A stretch of 64,000 nucleotides of DNA from Macrothele yani (Eukaryota; Arthropoda; Arachnida; Araneae; Macrothelidae), in NCBI GenBank assembly GCA_039090855.1, contig CM077002.1, positions 87,548,194 through 87,612,193 of the forward strand. Direction: 5' to 3'. The notes under the pieces are model-generated. The model ran no database searches, was not told where the DNA came from, and saw only the letters and a program-made list of their open reading frames with translations. Below are positions 1 through 12,140 of the stretch, piece by piece. Numbering within the stretch: position 1 is the first letter of the stretch; the number at the start of each line of letters is the position of its first letter. The position numbers and the translations under genes are program-made.

Positions 1-180
1 GAGCATTTTTCATTGAAAATCTAAAGGGTTAATGAGGAAGTGTAAATTCGAGGACATTTGGGGACAAACATTAAAATTTGAGGACAATTTGCGTCCCCAA
101 AGCTTCAGACGTTTTTGGAAACAGTAAACTAAATTCGAGGACTGTCCTCAAGAATTGGGGACGTCTGGTCATCTTACTTA
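1..180. repeat. short repeat cluster built on a GAGGACA motif
   Basis: The motif AAATTCGAGGAC or AAATTTGAGGAC occurs three times, each followed by a GGGGAC or GTCCCC block. The last copy contains the perfect inverted repeat GAGGAC-T-GTCCTC (137-149). It looks like the edge of a dispersed repeat cut by the window start. I do not recognise the family. Confidence 0.35.
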
Positions 181-1294
181 CACATTTGTTTTATTTTTTT
201 GCCTAATCATACTAATGAAAAAGGCGCTCCCTCCATCTGTGCGGGCGATAACGGGAGAAAAATTGCATCGTGGCAAAGTGGCTGTTTTTTCTCGGCGGAG
301 ATTTCCCCAACCTGCGTGCATATAGTATGATGAACATATTTGATATCAAGGACTAAAATTTTTGATTCTACATTTAAACAACGGTTAATGCTATTTTTTT
401 CTACATTGTAAGCTGTGGAAAAATGCATCACATCCTAATGCTTGCCGCCAATTTTCCAACTCTGTTGGTGTTACATATTAAGCCTTAATAAGAGACACGA
501 ACTTACTTTTAAGCAGTAACGAACTCCATTCGAGAACATAAACTTTTATTTCATAACAACAATCATTCGTCCGCCTCATAACAACTCCGCCATTACCATA
601 TACATACCTCCTTGCCACAACCCCAACGTCCCTAGTAATTCTTTATTATGATACAGTTGGATCAATAAAGGTAGACACAAGTTCTTTATAAGCTGCATAA
701 CCTGACCGATAACCTATAGTTCGGTACAAAACACTTTCGCCCATACCTAAAAGAGAACTGAACAGATTCTAGTCCGACATTTAGCTACACTATAAATTTG
801 TCTCCCGTTAAGTAAAAACAGAGTTGGCGTACTTTACCTGCTGTATAGAACCTTCAAATTTTCTGGAACTCCATTCAATATAATTACACAAATTAATAAA
901 TAAAAAATACTCAAGATAAATACCGATTTTGCACTGATGAAATCATAAACACCATATAATCCTATGATGGTTAGCGTGAACGATCGGCCCACAACTCCTG
1001 AACGTCCCCTGGCGAGCTTTGACATTAACAATCCGTTTTTCAAACTGTTGACAGCACGGAGAGTCGTATCACCTGACTTATCATACACAGTGACTCTCAT
1101 TTTCTGTTTGTACTGTACGACTTTTTTATGTTTCTGTTCGCAAAAGCTAATGGAGAAAATTCTGCAGTTTTGTATGCAAAAATATTTTTTTCTATAATGT
1201 TTAGCAAAATCCTGGTAATAATTCGTGAGAAATTCAATAAACAAAGTTTTGAATGGGGCTGGTCCTCAATTGTTTTTTTACTGGGATCATTTAA

Positions 1295-1320
1295 AACGAC
1301 AGCAGCTGGATGCTGTCGTT
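1295..1320. repeat. perfect 10-bp-stem hairpin
   Basis: AACGACAGCA (1295-1304) and TGCTGTCGTT (1311-1320) are exact reverse complements around the 6-nt loop GCTGGA. No terminator-like T run follows and no gene lies next to it. Function unknown. Confidence 0.6.
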
Positions 1321-1774
1321 CTAAACTATGCCTAAGATTTGACGTATTGCCCTACGTTTTGTAATTCTTTCCACCAAGGCTACGTTTTGCGTAGACCTTA
1401 TCATTACCAAAAGAAAAATAACGTTGCACAAAAAATATTATACGTTTACCCATTATTACTGATTACTTACTCTCAACAACTGTTTCAGCACCTGACGTAC
1501 CTTTAAACTTCCAGTACAAACAACAAGAACAATGCTTTTAACTTCGTCTTTATCCGACTCAAACGTGCATCAGAGTGCAAAAACCACATACCCTCATTTT
1601 TTAATCTTTTGATTGCAGTTAACTTTAGTTTCGCATTGTCATCAATCATCATGTATCAATATGGCTAGTATCAAAGTTTTCGACACCAGTTTAAATGAGG
1701 TGAAAATGAGCGTTTCAGTCATTTAAGCCATCGGTGGAAGCTGAATAGTGTACATCATCGTGATTTACACTTAC

Positions 1775-1799
1775 CATGGAGGTAGGAAATACCTCCATG
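1775..1799. repeat. perfect 10-bp-stem hairpin with GGAAA loop
   Basis: CATGGAGGTA (1775-1784) and TACCTCCATG (1790-1799) are exact complements around a 5-nt GGAAA loop. A diverged copy of the left arm follows at about 1801-1820 (CACTTACCGTGGAAGTAGGA), so a short unit was duplicated here. Confidence 0.55.
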
Positions 1800-4700
1800 A
1801 CACTTACCGTGGAAGTAGGAATAAGAGGAGTCGCTGTCGCCAACTCTTCCCATGCCGCCATGCTAGGAAAGTGAAGCCGGGTTTATACGCTTCCGCGGTG
1901 AAAGTAGTACCGCCAGCTTTGGCGTGGTTACCCTTAAGATGCAAAAGCAGACGATTTTCCGTAGGAAAGTATTAGTGGGGCCCTGTTCGTTTTCTTAAGA
2001 TTTTACATTGTCTTAAAGTATAAGCGAAATGGAAAAGCAGTGGAATAGGTTTAATAAACTCTTAGACTTACATGAAAGGAATTTTAGTACAAAAACTTAG
2101 ATTTTCATGGAGGAAAAGAGATCTAAAAAAGCGTCCTCGTAACGACTGAGACGTATATGAATTGGCAATTTAAAATGTGTTTAAAATGTGTTTAGACGTA
2201 ATGTTATAAAGCATTTCAAATCTTTCTCTGTCTTAGCGGTTTATCGTAAAATATTATTTATCATAGAAATAAAAACGGTCGAACTTCAGGTAATTTGTAT
2301 TATGAGTGAATTTTTCAAAAGATCGTGTTTTAAAGGAAGGGAACACTTTTGCCCTGTTATCAGGAGAAAAATTAAAGTAAACAACGACAATTCACTCATG
2401 TTTTACTTGAAGAGCAATTACGAGTGTTCTTAAGCAAATAAACAAGGGGAGGGGTATTGTCATTGAACATTATTATTCAAAAAACCAAAAGGTTTATGAA
2501 ATATCTAGATTTTACTTCCAAGCCTTTATAGAAAAAATGGTGAATCTGCGACCTTGTTGAAAGAAATTGATAAAAATCAGACGCAAAACATGACGATTCT
2601 GTACTTTTATTTTATTTTTTTATAATTGCTTTAAGCATACATACATACATATCACTAAGCTTATCTCTGATATTCAGAGGTTAGCTCCACAAAGAAATAC
2701 AAACTACCAGATAATTTTTACTTACTGTTAGTTTAAAAAAATTTGATTTACTTGCTGTTAATTTTTTTAAATTGCTTTAAGCACTTGTCTGATTTTAGTT
2801 TCTTCTAATGGTGGTAGGAAATTCCTACTGGTTTGGTTAGAACTGTGGTGGGCTTCAAAAGATATGAATGTAAATAATTTTAAAACTACAGGGAATTCAA
2901 TAGCCTTAATAGGAAGGGAACTTTTTTCAGGGGGAGGGGTATCTTTTTAAATGGTGCAGTTTCAAAATATAGCAAGAGAATATAATTTATTAGTTTGTGG
3001 AAATAGGAAATAGGATTTACAAGTCCTGCTGATAGTAAAGGAAATTTGTGTTGATAAAGTGTCCTGGCAAAACAGATTTGCAAAAGCAACAGAAATAATT
3101 CCTATTGTAATATCTCTTTAAAAATAGATCCAACTGCATTCAAAATATTATACTTCTAATAAACATCACTATTAACAGAGACACATTCATAATGTAATAA
3201 ATTAATAGCTTTTAAGTAGTAAATTGAACAGACATGTGTATATAATAAGGATCTTCAATTTGGTTTCTCTAATATATGTATACCATTTATGAACAAGGTT
3301 ATATTTGTCTATTAATAAAAAATACATTGAGGATAAATTCTGCAGTTTGTTGCTAACACAATATATGTTCAAGAATAGTACAATGTGATCACAAATGGTG
3401 TCGTTACTCAGCACACAAGGTGATTAATTTTAGCTCTAATGACAGAGAACATTGCTAACAGCAACCCATATGCTGTTGCACATTTAACCTACATTTTCTG
3501 GCCACGAAAATTAATGGAGAACTAATCAGAAGTGCATGGGAAATATAGAAGTGCAAATTTTCTGCCATCAGATTAGAGAGCTGAATCACATTAATTTCAT
3601 TGTTATCTATGTAACACCTCCAGTACGAAAATCTGATTTTCGCAAAATAATGCTGACCTTTCAAGCAAGAACTTTTTGTGGCAGCCTCTTTCATCTGATT
3701 AGTTAAGTAATAAAGTTTTCACTCAAGTAATTTATTTGTTTATCGCATAGCTATACATTTTCATATATTGCAATCAATATATTTATAAATACATTTCCTG
3801 CTGAACATTATATTTTTACTTCAGCTGAATTCAAGATTTTCCTCCATTTCTGTTATCAAAAAGCCTAATGTAAGCTGCATTTCACACTAATTATGTACAT
3901 TGTAAGCTGTGGAAAATATATCAGTACTATCATTTCCTAATGGGGGTTCAATATACATCTAGTTACACAAGACAAAAGAGAATGAGCTAGTTAGAACATG
4001 AAGAAATATTATGAGTTGATGCCTATACACATGTAAAACTTTTTGAAGTCATTTTTATATTTGTGAGAAAAGAAACTTACCCAACAGTATTTGTAGCTCG
4101 AACTCAGCATGCTGTTGCAATTCCGATCATCAAAAATAAATGTTTGTAATGGAAATTTATATATAAATTCACTACAAAACACTCATCTCAAATATTCAAA
4201 TCTAATCTTCAGTGACCATTAGCAGCATCAAAATGCTTTCCTTTACATACAATGTGTGCCACAGTAGGTATGAGTGTCTTTTCTCTTTAAAAGTTTAGTC
4301 TTCCAGTTCTAATGATAAAACAAAAAATGAAGGTTGGGGGGAGGGGGTGCATGGATACACAACAAGAATATCAAAAAATATAAAATAGAAATATAGAATA
4401 CAAGAAGTCTGTAACAACTATCAATAAAGCATTGGGTACAAGAGATTTACACTGATGTGCAAAACAATACAGGCTAATTACACTGAGCTAATCAGAATAT
4501 GAACTGTGAGCAAATAAACCACAATAAATATTTCAATGTTTCAGCTGCCACATTTACCTCAGCTTTGAAGAAATTACAATCTGTTGATAAAACAGAGACA
4601 GGTCAAAAGCTTGATAGACAAAACACACATGTCACACCCACTGTGCAAATAATTACCTTTTAGCTAGATCTCACTGATTTTACCGAAAAAAAGTAAGCAC

Positions 4701-5770
4701 CTGGGAGATATGATGTAAAGGAAGAAAAGGAAACAAAAAGGACTTTAAATAACAACGGAGAACCAAAAGGGGAAAATTTAATTAGAGCATTAATGCTGTA
4801 ATTAATATTAGACAGAAAAAGTAGATTATTCATAAGAGAGTTAAAATGCATGAAAAAAATGTTTAATCTCAGAACATAGACATGCATTACAGAACAGCAA
4901 CTAAATCAGGTAAAGAAAACATTTGGTACCAGAAGTGAATGAAATACATTTGATCTTATTTATGGAATATCAAAGTAACTGATGATCCTAAAATGTTTAC
5001 TGCTCTGTAAAATGAACTAGAGAACATGAAGTTTTAAAATACCAAAAATTTGCAATGGCAAAAATGGGATAGCTGAAGAGAATCAAATCTATTTTTGGAA
5101 TGAACAGGAAATACAAACAATTCAGAGATGTATGATTGCTGTGTTAATAATTCTAATGTATTTCCATGTATTATGAGAATATTTCTTCAAAAATCATAAT
5201 GTGCATACATATGTTTACAAGGTCATAGCTTGAGAGGAACCAGAAGCGCAAATCTTCAATGTGAGGTACTCATGTTCGGTCACTTTCAAATGTTTCCTTG
5301 TTCATTCGTCTCTTACTTCCATTCTTTTTTTTTAATCTTTTAAATATCTGTGCACCGTTTGTGTTTCAACTTTCACTTTTCTCATCTACTGTGTTTAGTA
5401 TCACCATCATTTTATGTTTTACATACGAAGTGGTTTTGTTGTGAATCAGGAGATATTAACAGTGATGTTTTGCGTTGTCATATATTTCCGAGAAACAGTG
5501 AGTGTAGTGTCTCACATGCAAATGCAAAAGTTACTGTTTTAATGTCCTCTGCTAATCCAGAGAATCTGTATTTGTACTGTGAAGTTCAGTTTTAAATAAA
5601 GGAGCTCCAATTATATTAACTGATCTTGTAGCACACTATCAAAAGCACCTTGTCTATTAGTTTATAATGAGTATTTATTAGCTAAGGTCAAATCTGCAAT
5701 CCAGTTTACTGGTCAACATAGGCGGCGGAGCCTATGCGGCAGGTCCGGCTGTAGCCGTACCAGAAATAGA

Positions 5771-5796
5771 GCCTGGTATGGCTAGCCGTACCAGGC
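5771..5796. repeat. 26-bp near-perfect GC-rich palindrome
   Basis: The 26-bp block reads GCCTGGTA, then TGGCTAGCCG, then TACCAGGC; one base pair out of thirteen is mismatched. A related half site (GTAGCCGTACCAG) lies just upstream at about 5752-5764. It is a GC-rich island in AT-rich DNA, so it could be the tip of a MITE, but no flanking target duplication is visible. Confidence 0.5.
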
Positions 5797-5989
5797 ATTT
5801 TCTCTTTCAGTATGAAAATTTCGGATTTATTTTTCAAATAACTTTTGCAGTTGCTTAAATAAAAAGTTGATGACAGGGTGGTTAGATTAAGGAAGAAGTC
5901 GGTAATTTTGCCGATTTATCGTATTTTTAGAAGTGAACATATGTGAGCCCATAAAGCCATAAATAGCTAAATGCCTTAACACAAATGCT

Positions 5990-7158
5990 CGCCCCTACGA
6001 CGACGGCGTGGCATGGATTCAGTGAGGCTCTGGAAGGTTGCCCGAGGCACACGCGCTCATTCGGACTGCAGCAGAGCACGGAGATGGCATGGTTGTGGGT
6101 CGGCACATCGAACCTGTAGACCCAAATAGTCCCACAAGTGCTCTATGGGATTGAGGTTGGGTGATTTCGCTGGCCAAGGGAGAACCGAGACATTGCTGTC
6201 GTGTTCCTGGAACCAGTCACACTCCCCCCTAGCAACGTGGCACAGCGCATTGTCCTGTTGGTAGACACCATCATCACCAAGGTAAACGTCCAATATGAAG
6301 GGATACATGTGGTCAGAGAGGTTGGACAGGTAGCCATTGGCGTTCAGGGACCCATCCAGTGGTACCAGCGGTGCCAACTCATACCAGGAAAACATCCCCC
6401 AGACATGCACACTGCCATCGCCGGCCTGTACTTGACCGACAAGCCTGTCCGCGTGTTGGTTCTCGTGTGTCTGACGCAGTACCCGCCACTTCTGTGGAGT
6501 AGAAACCTAGATTCATCGGGATTTTTTTCACTCTTCTACTGTTTAATGGCGGTAGTTCCGTGCGAACTGCCGGCGTCGTTGCCGATGGACATGGGTTAAC
6601 ATGGGCGCCCTGACGCAGCGTCGACTACGGAGAACCATGCGTAACAGGGTTCGCTCTATTGTTATCGGTGACATGTACCTGAGTGCCCCAGAGTTAATTT
6701 GCATTGTCAATTGCTGCACTGTTGCGCGTCGATTACTGTTACCAGTTAATGGAGGCGACGCTCTCCTCTGGGGTCGATGGCCTATGGGGCTCCACAGTTA
6801 TGACGTCGGTAGGTAGTCAGTGTGCTAGCGGTCGATTCTTGGTACACCCTTACTACAGCAGCTCGCGAATAGCCCACGAAGTCTGCTGTTTCTGATATTG
6901 CTTCCACCCTTGGCGCGGTAGCCGATGATCATTCCTTTTTGAACGTCCATCAAATCACTACCTCTGCCCATTGTGCTCACGTTACGCACTATGGCTCATT
7001 TGTCCTGGCCGGGGCTTATATCTCCGTGTGGTCGACCTTGTCACATGAGCGCCTGGGCGGGTACACTGTGTGTGTGTAGTCGACCTTGTTGTGACGCGCA
7101 TGGGCGGGTACACTGTGATTCCGGGTGTGATCATATTATTCTGATACGCCCTGGTATA
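5990..7158 (-). mobile_element. Tc1-like transposon, copy 1 of family T1, decayed at its 3' end
   Basis: The right end (about 7128-7155) carries the family's terminal repeat in inverted form, next to TA dinucleotides, and matches the left end of the copy at 20336-21992. The other end is lost: after the transposase C-terminus the sequence diverges near 5995 and no matching terminal repeat is found. Tc1-type elements insert at TA and carry one DD34E transposase gene, here on the minus strand. Confidence 0.8.
6035..6971 (-). pseudogene. Tc1-type transposase pseudogene (family T1)
   Basis: The start at 6971 reads MGRGSDLMDVQKGMIIGYRA, the N-terminal helix-turn-helix that in Tc1 transposases binds the terminal repeats. 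After a GC-rich region with frame breaks, the catalytic domain reappears at 6410-6057: VYQQDN holds the second catalytic aspartate and SPNLNPIEHLWD holds the glutamate. The first catalytic segment is not readable in a continuous frame. The C-terminus SMPRR is followed by unrelated sequence. The gene is dead. The paralogue at 20485-22006 is the closest relative in this window. Family assignment is firm; exact ends are approximate. Confidence 0.8.
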
Positions 7159-7622
7159 CTGACAGTACGTTCAATGGAAGACAAGTAAGTGCATTGAATG
7201 AACAACAAAACAAATAACTTTTTTCGCTTGACAACTTCATTTCGTTGTAGCTGTATAGCACATTGCAACTGTTAGAACAAAAAAAGTGTTTATGTATAGC
7301 TTAAATTTCCATATGCGTGCAAAAATGAAATTTTGAGACCACAGAACTAAATGTTTTCAGATACATTACCATCCTGGAAATGAACGAGCCTTCAAAATAA
7401 AAAAAATAATAAAAAAAGAAGCAAGTTTCTTTTGCCTGTTATTTAAAAAAAAAAAAAAAAGCCTGACGCCAGTTCTTCAGCAACAGAGAGTCAATCTTCA
7501 GCCGCAAGCAATGGCGGGTTGTGATAAGCTGAGATGGGGGGGCTGCATCTCAATCTTGTAGATATCGCTTCGAATAAGCTAAGTTATTGAGCCTCTGCTG
7601 ATGCTGTCCGTTTAATAATAAT

Positions 7623-7654
<32 letters not shown>
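7159..7654. other. non-coding spacer with A runs and a TAA/TA microsatellite
   Basis: No coding signal. It contains an A run near 7444-7460 and ends in a (TAA)n-(TA)n microsatellite at about 7613-7654 that directly abuts the inverted-end reverse-transcriptase element. The microsatellite may be the target of that insertion. Confidence 0.6.
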
Positions 7655-7658
<4 letters not shown>

Positions 7659-8033
7659 TATAAAGAAGATACCTAAGCAAAAAAATACATATATAATTTT
7701 GACTCACACCTAGTACAACATAGAAAAGGTTATGTATCTACCTGTGTGAGTAAAAGGAGAAAAAGATAAAATAATAAAAAAAAAAAAAAAAAAAAAACTG
7801 AATGTAGAAGGTGTCGAGAATACTGAGCCTTGGCTTTGTCAAGGACCAGCAAAAACTCTGCATTTTCTCACTTCCACAAAGACCTAGTTGGAAATGGGTT
7901 TCTGCAAGGCCATAGATGCAAGTAACATTCCCACCTAAAATAGTTTAAAAAATATATATAAGTCATGTCCTCCGTAGAGTTGCATGACCTAGCACTAGTT
8001 AACAATTTCGCTTGCATCCATTAACCTTCCTGG
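7655..8033 (+). repeat. left arm of the inverted repeat
   Basis: Matches 10169-10544 in reverse complement. It contains an A run at about 7778-7798, which is a T run in the other arm. The outermost sequence is ATTCTATAAAGAAGATACC and the inner end is CTTCCTGG, after which the two arms diverge abruptly. Confidence 0.9.
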
Positions 8034-9269
8034 CCCGACCCATGCTCTTCATCTGTTACTATTAAACAGAGAGAAGAAGATTAAAGAGAACTCAAGCTGT
8101 GAGAGTGACATAATAATTAGAAATGATTTTCAGCCATAACGAAATTCCAAGTTCGTTTGAGAGAGAATTTAAACCTGAAAATCAATGCAAAAGAAATCAC
8201 AATTTTACATTGCAATTAAAAAAGGAAATGTTAATTTTTAACGAACAGATTTTTGAAAGAAAACTTGAGTCTAAAACCCCTACTCTACAACTTATGACAG
8301 CACGAAAACGAGAATAAGTTAAAGATAATAATTAACTAAAGAAAACTTTGTGAAAGTTATATACCTTAAACAGTTAGTTGCAATATGTACAAAGTATTTC
8401 AGCAGTGCTTTAAGTGCATAATTAATTAGTTATTAAGAACTTAACTACTTTGAAAAAACAGCGCAAAGACAGCGCATAGAAAAGGAACAAGCTTAGCCAT
8501 CTTCTGTTCCTAGGTACCCCAAAAGACGCTCAAAGTTACAAAGAAAAGAAAGAGTTAAAACCCGCAAAAATGTTAACAGACAAACCAATGCCTAAAAGCT
8601 GAAAAGCTAAAAAACGACAGAGAAAAAGTACATGAAGTACAAACATTGAACTTATAAAACCTAGAACCCAAAAACAAGGAAGAGAGCTTACCTCTTGTGT
8701 GACAAAAACTTTTCTCCTCACAAGAGAAGAACATGGCTGACCTCTTCCGCCACTCCCTAGACGCTGGGGGGCAGTGTGGGTGGGGCTGATGGCCTCCTCA
8801 TACAACAAGAAACCAACGCGCGGAGATTTTAACCAGAGAAAAAAATATATAAACTTAAGACTGTGGATCTGTATGATCAGAAAGAGCAGAATTAACTCTC
8901 CAGAATACATGAGAAATATTATAAAATACACGAGCAGTTTATTTAATAATCTTTGCATGTATTAAACCACCTTAGTGAGCATCTATAGATTAATCAGAAT
9001 CTTATTAATTTTAATGTTGGTTTTACTATTTTTAGTATAGCTATCCTAGTGATGAATAACTAGTTTTCTTTTTTATTTGTTTTTATTTTCTTTTATAAAC
9101 AGATTTTTAAACTTTTTTTGTGATTTTGTTTATATTATTTAATTTTTTGTTTTAATAGGACCGTCATATCCATAGCACTAAGGTTCCTTTAGGTAGTTAA
9201 TAGGCATCCTCTAGCCAACTTCCTTACGGCTTTGATTGGTCAGAATCATATTATTAACTGTGTAGAAAA
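8034..9269. other. interior of the inverted-repeat element with no assigned gene
   Basis: A 64-codon frame at 8123-8317 (+) and a 140-codon frame at 8536-8958 (-) are open, but neither shows a domain I recognise. By position this is the 3' region of the minus-strand reverse transcriptase element. It may contain untranslated sequence or part of an oppositely oriented copy. Confidence 0.4.
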
Positions 9270-10205
9270 TTAAAGCAGATCTGCCAACCTTACTCTATTA
9301 TTCAGAATAATTTTTCTTAAAGTTCTCTTGATGAAAGAAGAAGGAATTTCGTTCTCTAGAAAACTTTCTAATAGTATATTAATGTGGTAATTGAAGTCCA
9401 AATTGTTGCTGCAAATTCTTGAAATTCTTAGGACCTGAGAAATTAGTACATTCTCAATTACTTTGGTTGAAATGTTATTATTCCAGTGTAGATATTTAAT
9501 TACTTTGAAAGGAAAATTAACTCTTTTATCAAAGAGGCTAATAGATGGGTTACCTCTGTTGAGCTTAATGCTTAAGTCTAGGAAATCAAGTTCCTGATTA
9601 CTGTGGTTGGTTTTACATAAGTTAAGAGAGCTAGGATAGATATTATCAAAATCACTCTCTATAACTTCTGAATTATTGATACACAGCAGATCATCAATAT
9701 ATCTAAAAGTGTAAAGGTAGTTATCTGAGCAGGTGGGGTGATTTTTAATGAATTTATATTCCTTAAAGAACAGGAATAGATTAGCGATGTTTGTGGACGT
9801 TGATGTTCCCATTGGAATACCGTTCACTTGCTTATAGAGAGTATTATTATATAAGATATGGTTATTTTTTATGCAGCAATTGAGATAAGAGTTCCAAGTT
9901 CCTACATCAACAAATTGGTTAAGTTTAAATTCTGCATACAGCTCTTTAAAGGTAGTGATTATATCTGATAGAGGCAGATTAGTATATAGGTTTTCAAAAT
10001 CATAACTATTAATATCTAGGGGACAAACTTTGAGTATAGTAGAAATTACTTCTGCATTATTATTAATTATCCAAAAATCTCTGTACATCAAGTTAGAACT
10101 GTTTCTAATGTGTTTCAAAACCTTCTTTAAGACATCTTCAAAAGCAAGATCTATTTTCTTTTTATGGCCAGGAAGGTTAATGGATGCAAGCGAAATTGTT
10201 AACTA
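9270..10205 (-). pseudogene. Penelope-type reverse transcriptase fragment, possibly Naiad-like
   Basis: One open frame of about 310 codons with no in-frame ATG near its 5' end, bounded upstream by an in-frame TAG at about 10206-10208. Visible motifs: motif A region YDFENLYTNLP, motif B NGIPMGTS, motif C TFRYIDDLLCIN, then LDFLDLSI and SLFDKRVNFPFKVI. The YIDD box keeps both catalytic aspartates. The GIPMGT, RYIDD, FLDL and DKR spacing resembles the permuted (Naiad/Chlamys-like) PLE clade rather than the C-terminal GIY-YIG PLEs elsewhere in this window. No GIY-YIG endonuclease is visible in what remains. The 5' end is truncated or replaced by the terminal repeat. The clade call is from memory of family patterns and is less certain than the reverse-transcriptase call. 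Confidence 0.75.
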
Positions 10206-10544
10206 GTGCTAGGTCATGCAACTCTACGGAGGACATGACTTATATATATTTTTTAAACTATTTTAGGTGGGAATGTTACTTGCATCTATGGCCTTGCAGA
10301 AACCCATTTCCAACTAGGTCTTTGTGGAAGTGAGAAAATGCAGAGTTTTTGCTGGTCCTTGATAAAGCCAAGGCTCATTATTCTTGACACCTTCTACATT
10401 CAGTTGTTTTTATTTTTTTTTTTTTTTTTTTTATCTTTTCTCCTTTTACTCACACAGGTAGATACATAACCTTTTCTATGTTGTACTAGGTGTGAGTCAA
10501 AATTATATATGTATTTTTTTGCTTAGGTATCTTCTTTATAGAAT
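10169..10544 (-). repeat. right arm of the inverted repeat
   Basis: Reverse complement of 7655-8033, with a T run at about 10412-10433. Read on the minus strand it leads into the reverse-transcriptase frame, so its last ~37 bases are in the coding frame (reading ISLASINLPG). Confidence 0.9.
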
Positions 10545-10681
10545 GTGAATTCTGAATTTTCAAAACTGCTGCGTTGCGCGTTTTGATTTTCAGGTTATTT
10601 TGCAACCTTCGTTTTAAATTCTAAAGTTTTTCCTTAGTCTTCAGTTTTGCTCTTAAGTATATATATATATATATACACACA

Positions 10682-12111
10682 CACTGGCGGAAAGTGAAAA
10701 ATGAACACCAAGAAGGAGACGTCTGATACCAACGAAATTTATACAGCATAATAACGGAATACAGAGGATAACGTGATCAAAACGTTATGGCAAAATACAG
10801 CTGTATTTGCTGGTGAACTGAAAAATAACATTTCCATGTAACATGGTTAGTACGAGGTTGAACCGCCATGAACTGCGTCACACTGTGCAATTCTGGCATG
10901 GAGTCTGTCGTACAGATGTTAGATGTAAGTTTGGGGTATTGAGTTCCAAGCATACTCAACCTGGACGTGTAAATCCGGGATGGTCATGGCTGGCCGTGGA
11001 GACCGGATAAGTCGTTGTCCCATAAAATCCCACACGTGCTCAATGGGGGACGAATCCGGTGAACGTGCAGGCCATGGAAGTTGTCTCACACCCTGAAGTG
11101 CATGTTGCATTGCACGTGCCGTGTGTGGGCGTGCGTTATCTTGCTGGAAAACACCACGATGGACTGACCTTACAAATGGAACAACAACGGGCTGAATGAT
11201 GTTGTTGATGTAGGAGGTACTGTTTGACGTACCCGGTATAAACACTAGTTGTGTACGGGAGTAATAGCTGATCGCTCCCCACACCAGGAGAACAGGTGAA
11301 GGCCCTGTGTGTCGCTGGCGGATGCAAGAAGGATGGAGACGCTCCCCTGTGCGTCTGCGAATACGCATACGGCCATCGGAGGCCCCCAAGCAGAATCTGC
11401 TTTCATCGCTGAACACGACAGATCGCCATTGCGTTCTCCAGTGCAGACGTTGACGACACCACTACAGCCGTTCCTGACGGTGGGCTGGAGTCAGAGGTAC
11501 ACATGCCAGAGGCACACGTGCACGTAGTCCTGCATCCAGTAGACGGTTGCGGATTGTTCGCACAGTCCCCTCAGGTGCAACGGTAGCTCGGATTTGCGTC
11601 GCAGTGGATGTTCTGCTTGACAACACCGCTCTTCTTATGCGTCGATCGGTCCGCTCATCAGTCCGTCTGTGACTCCCGGTTCCACGTCTTCTCATGTGGG
11701 AATGTTCCTCGGACCATCTACGCCACCATCGTACCACCAGCGATACTTCCCGTCCAATTCGCTCCGCAATACGACAATACGGCCACCCGGCCTCGCGGAG
11801 TCCGACTAGACGACCTCGCTCAAAGTCTGATAACTGCTGAAATCGTACACGTCTTCCATGTCCAGGCATTGCAGCTTCTTCAGGCTCTTCGCACGTATCC
11901 GTACGCCGACGACTGATTACATTCACTTCGCCGTACTCCTTAAATACCACCGAAGATAATTTGCATATTATGCCGTGCTGTGGCGTAAGCGCTCACCGGT
12001 TGGTCCTGAAATTAACATCACACCTACGAAACTCGACCCCATGAACATATGTAAATTTCATGATCGTCCGCCAATTCCTTCTTGGTGTTCTTTTTTCACT
12101 TTCCGCCAGTG
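10682..12111 (-). mobile_element. complete Tc1-like transposon, family T2
   Basis: Terminal inverted repeats begin CACTGGCGGAAAGTGAAAAA at both ends and extend about 36 bp, through a shared AACACCAAGAAGGA segment. TA follows the right end (12112-12113); the left end lies in a TA/CA microsatellite. Length about 1.43 kb is normal for the superfamily. Carries one broken transposase gene on the minus strand. Confidence 0.9.
10847..11869 (-). pseudogene. Tc1-type DD34E transposase pseudogene (family T2)
   Basis: The start MPGHGRRVRFQQLSDFERGR at 11869 is preferred over the longer upstream frame because this is the usual N-terminus of the group. Two helix-turn-helix motifs follow (GWPYCRIAERIGREVSLV, then a GTVRTIRNRLLDAGLR segment). 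The frame breaks between 11462 and 11416. The catalytic domain then runs on: FSDESRFC (first Asp), FQQDNARPHTA (second Asp), SPDSSPIEHVWDF (Glu). An in-frame stop after IPQTYI (10919) cuts off the last ~24 residues, which are still readable to 10847. All three catalytic residues survive, so decay is modest. This GC-rich group is especially common in spider genomes, from general knowledge. Confidence 0.88.
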
Positions 12112-12140
12112 TATATAGATCGAAAGTGTTTTTTTTTTTT

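Larger units (their letters stand above)
181..5984. other. AT-rich stretch with no recognisable gene
   Basis: All reading frames are short and none gives a recognisable domain. Composition is AT-rich with homopolymer runs. A 21-bp identical sequence (TACATTGTAAGCTGTGGAAAA) occurs at 402-422 and at 3896-3916, so part of this is old dispersed repeat. Three small inverted repeats are listed separately. Introns or untranslated regions of a host gene cannot be excluded. Confidence 0.6.
7655..10544 (-). mobile_element. reverse-transcriptase element with ~380-bp inverted terminal repeats (Penelope-like)
   Basis: The outer ends are long inverted repeats: 7655-8033 (379 bp) and 10169-10544 (376 bp), nearly identical apart from length changes in an A run. 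Between them, on the minus strand, is a reverse transcriptase of the type seen in Penelope-like elements. PLEs are known for long repeats in inverted or direct orientation, so I place it there. The repeat runs into the reverse-transcriptase reading frame at 10169-10205, so it is not a simple terminal repeat flanking a gene. It may instead be a partial second copy in opposite orientation. No target duplication is visible; the left flank is a TA microsatellite. Confidence 0.65.

Noticed and set aside
834..1244. 136-codon open frame (-)
   Set aside because: No recognisable domain; overlaps frames in other directions and lies in AT-rich DNA where such frames occur by chance.
8123..8317. 64-codon frame with NEIPSSF, also seen near the end of the reverse transcriptase
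   Set aside because: The shared seven residues are not supported by flanking similarity, so I treat this as chance.
10412..10433. Poly-A tail of a LINE or SINE at the T run
   Set aside because: The same run lies at the same place in both inverted arms, so it is internal to the element, not an insertion tail.
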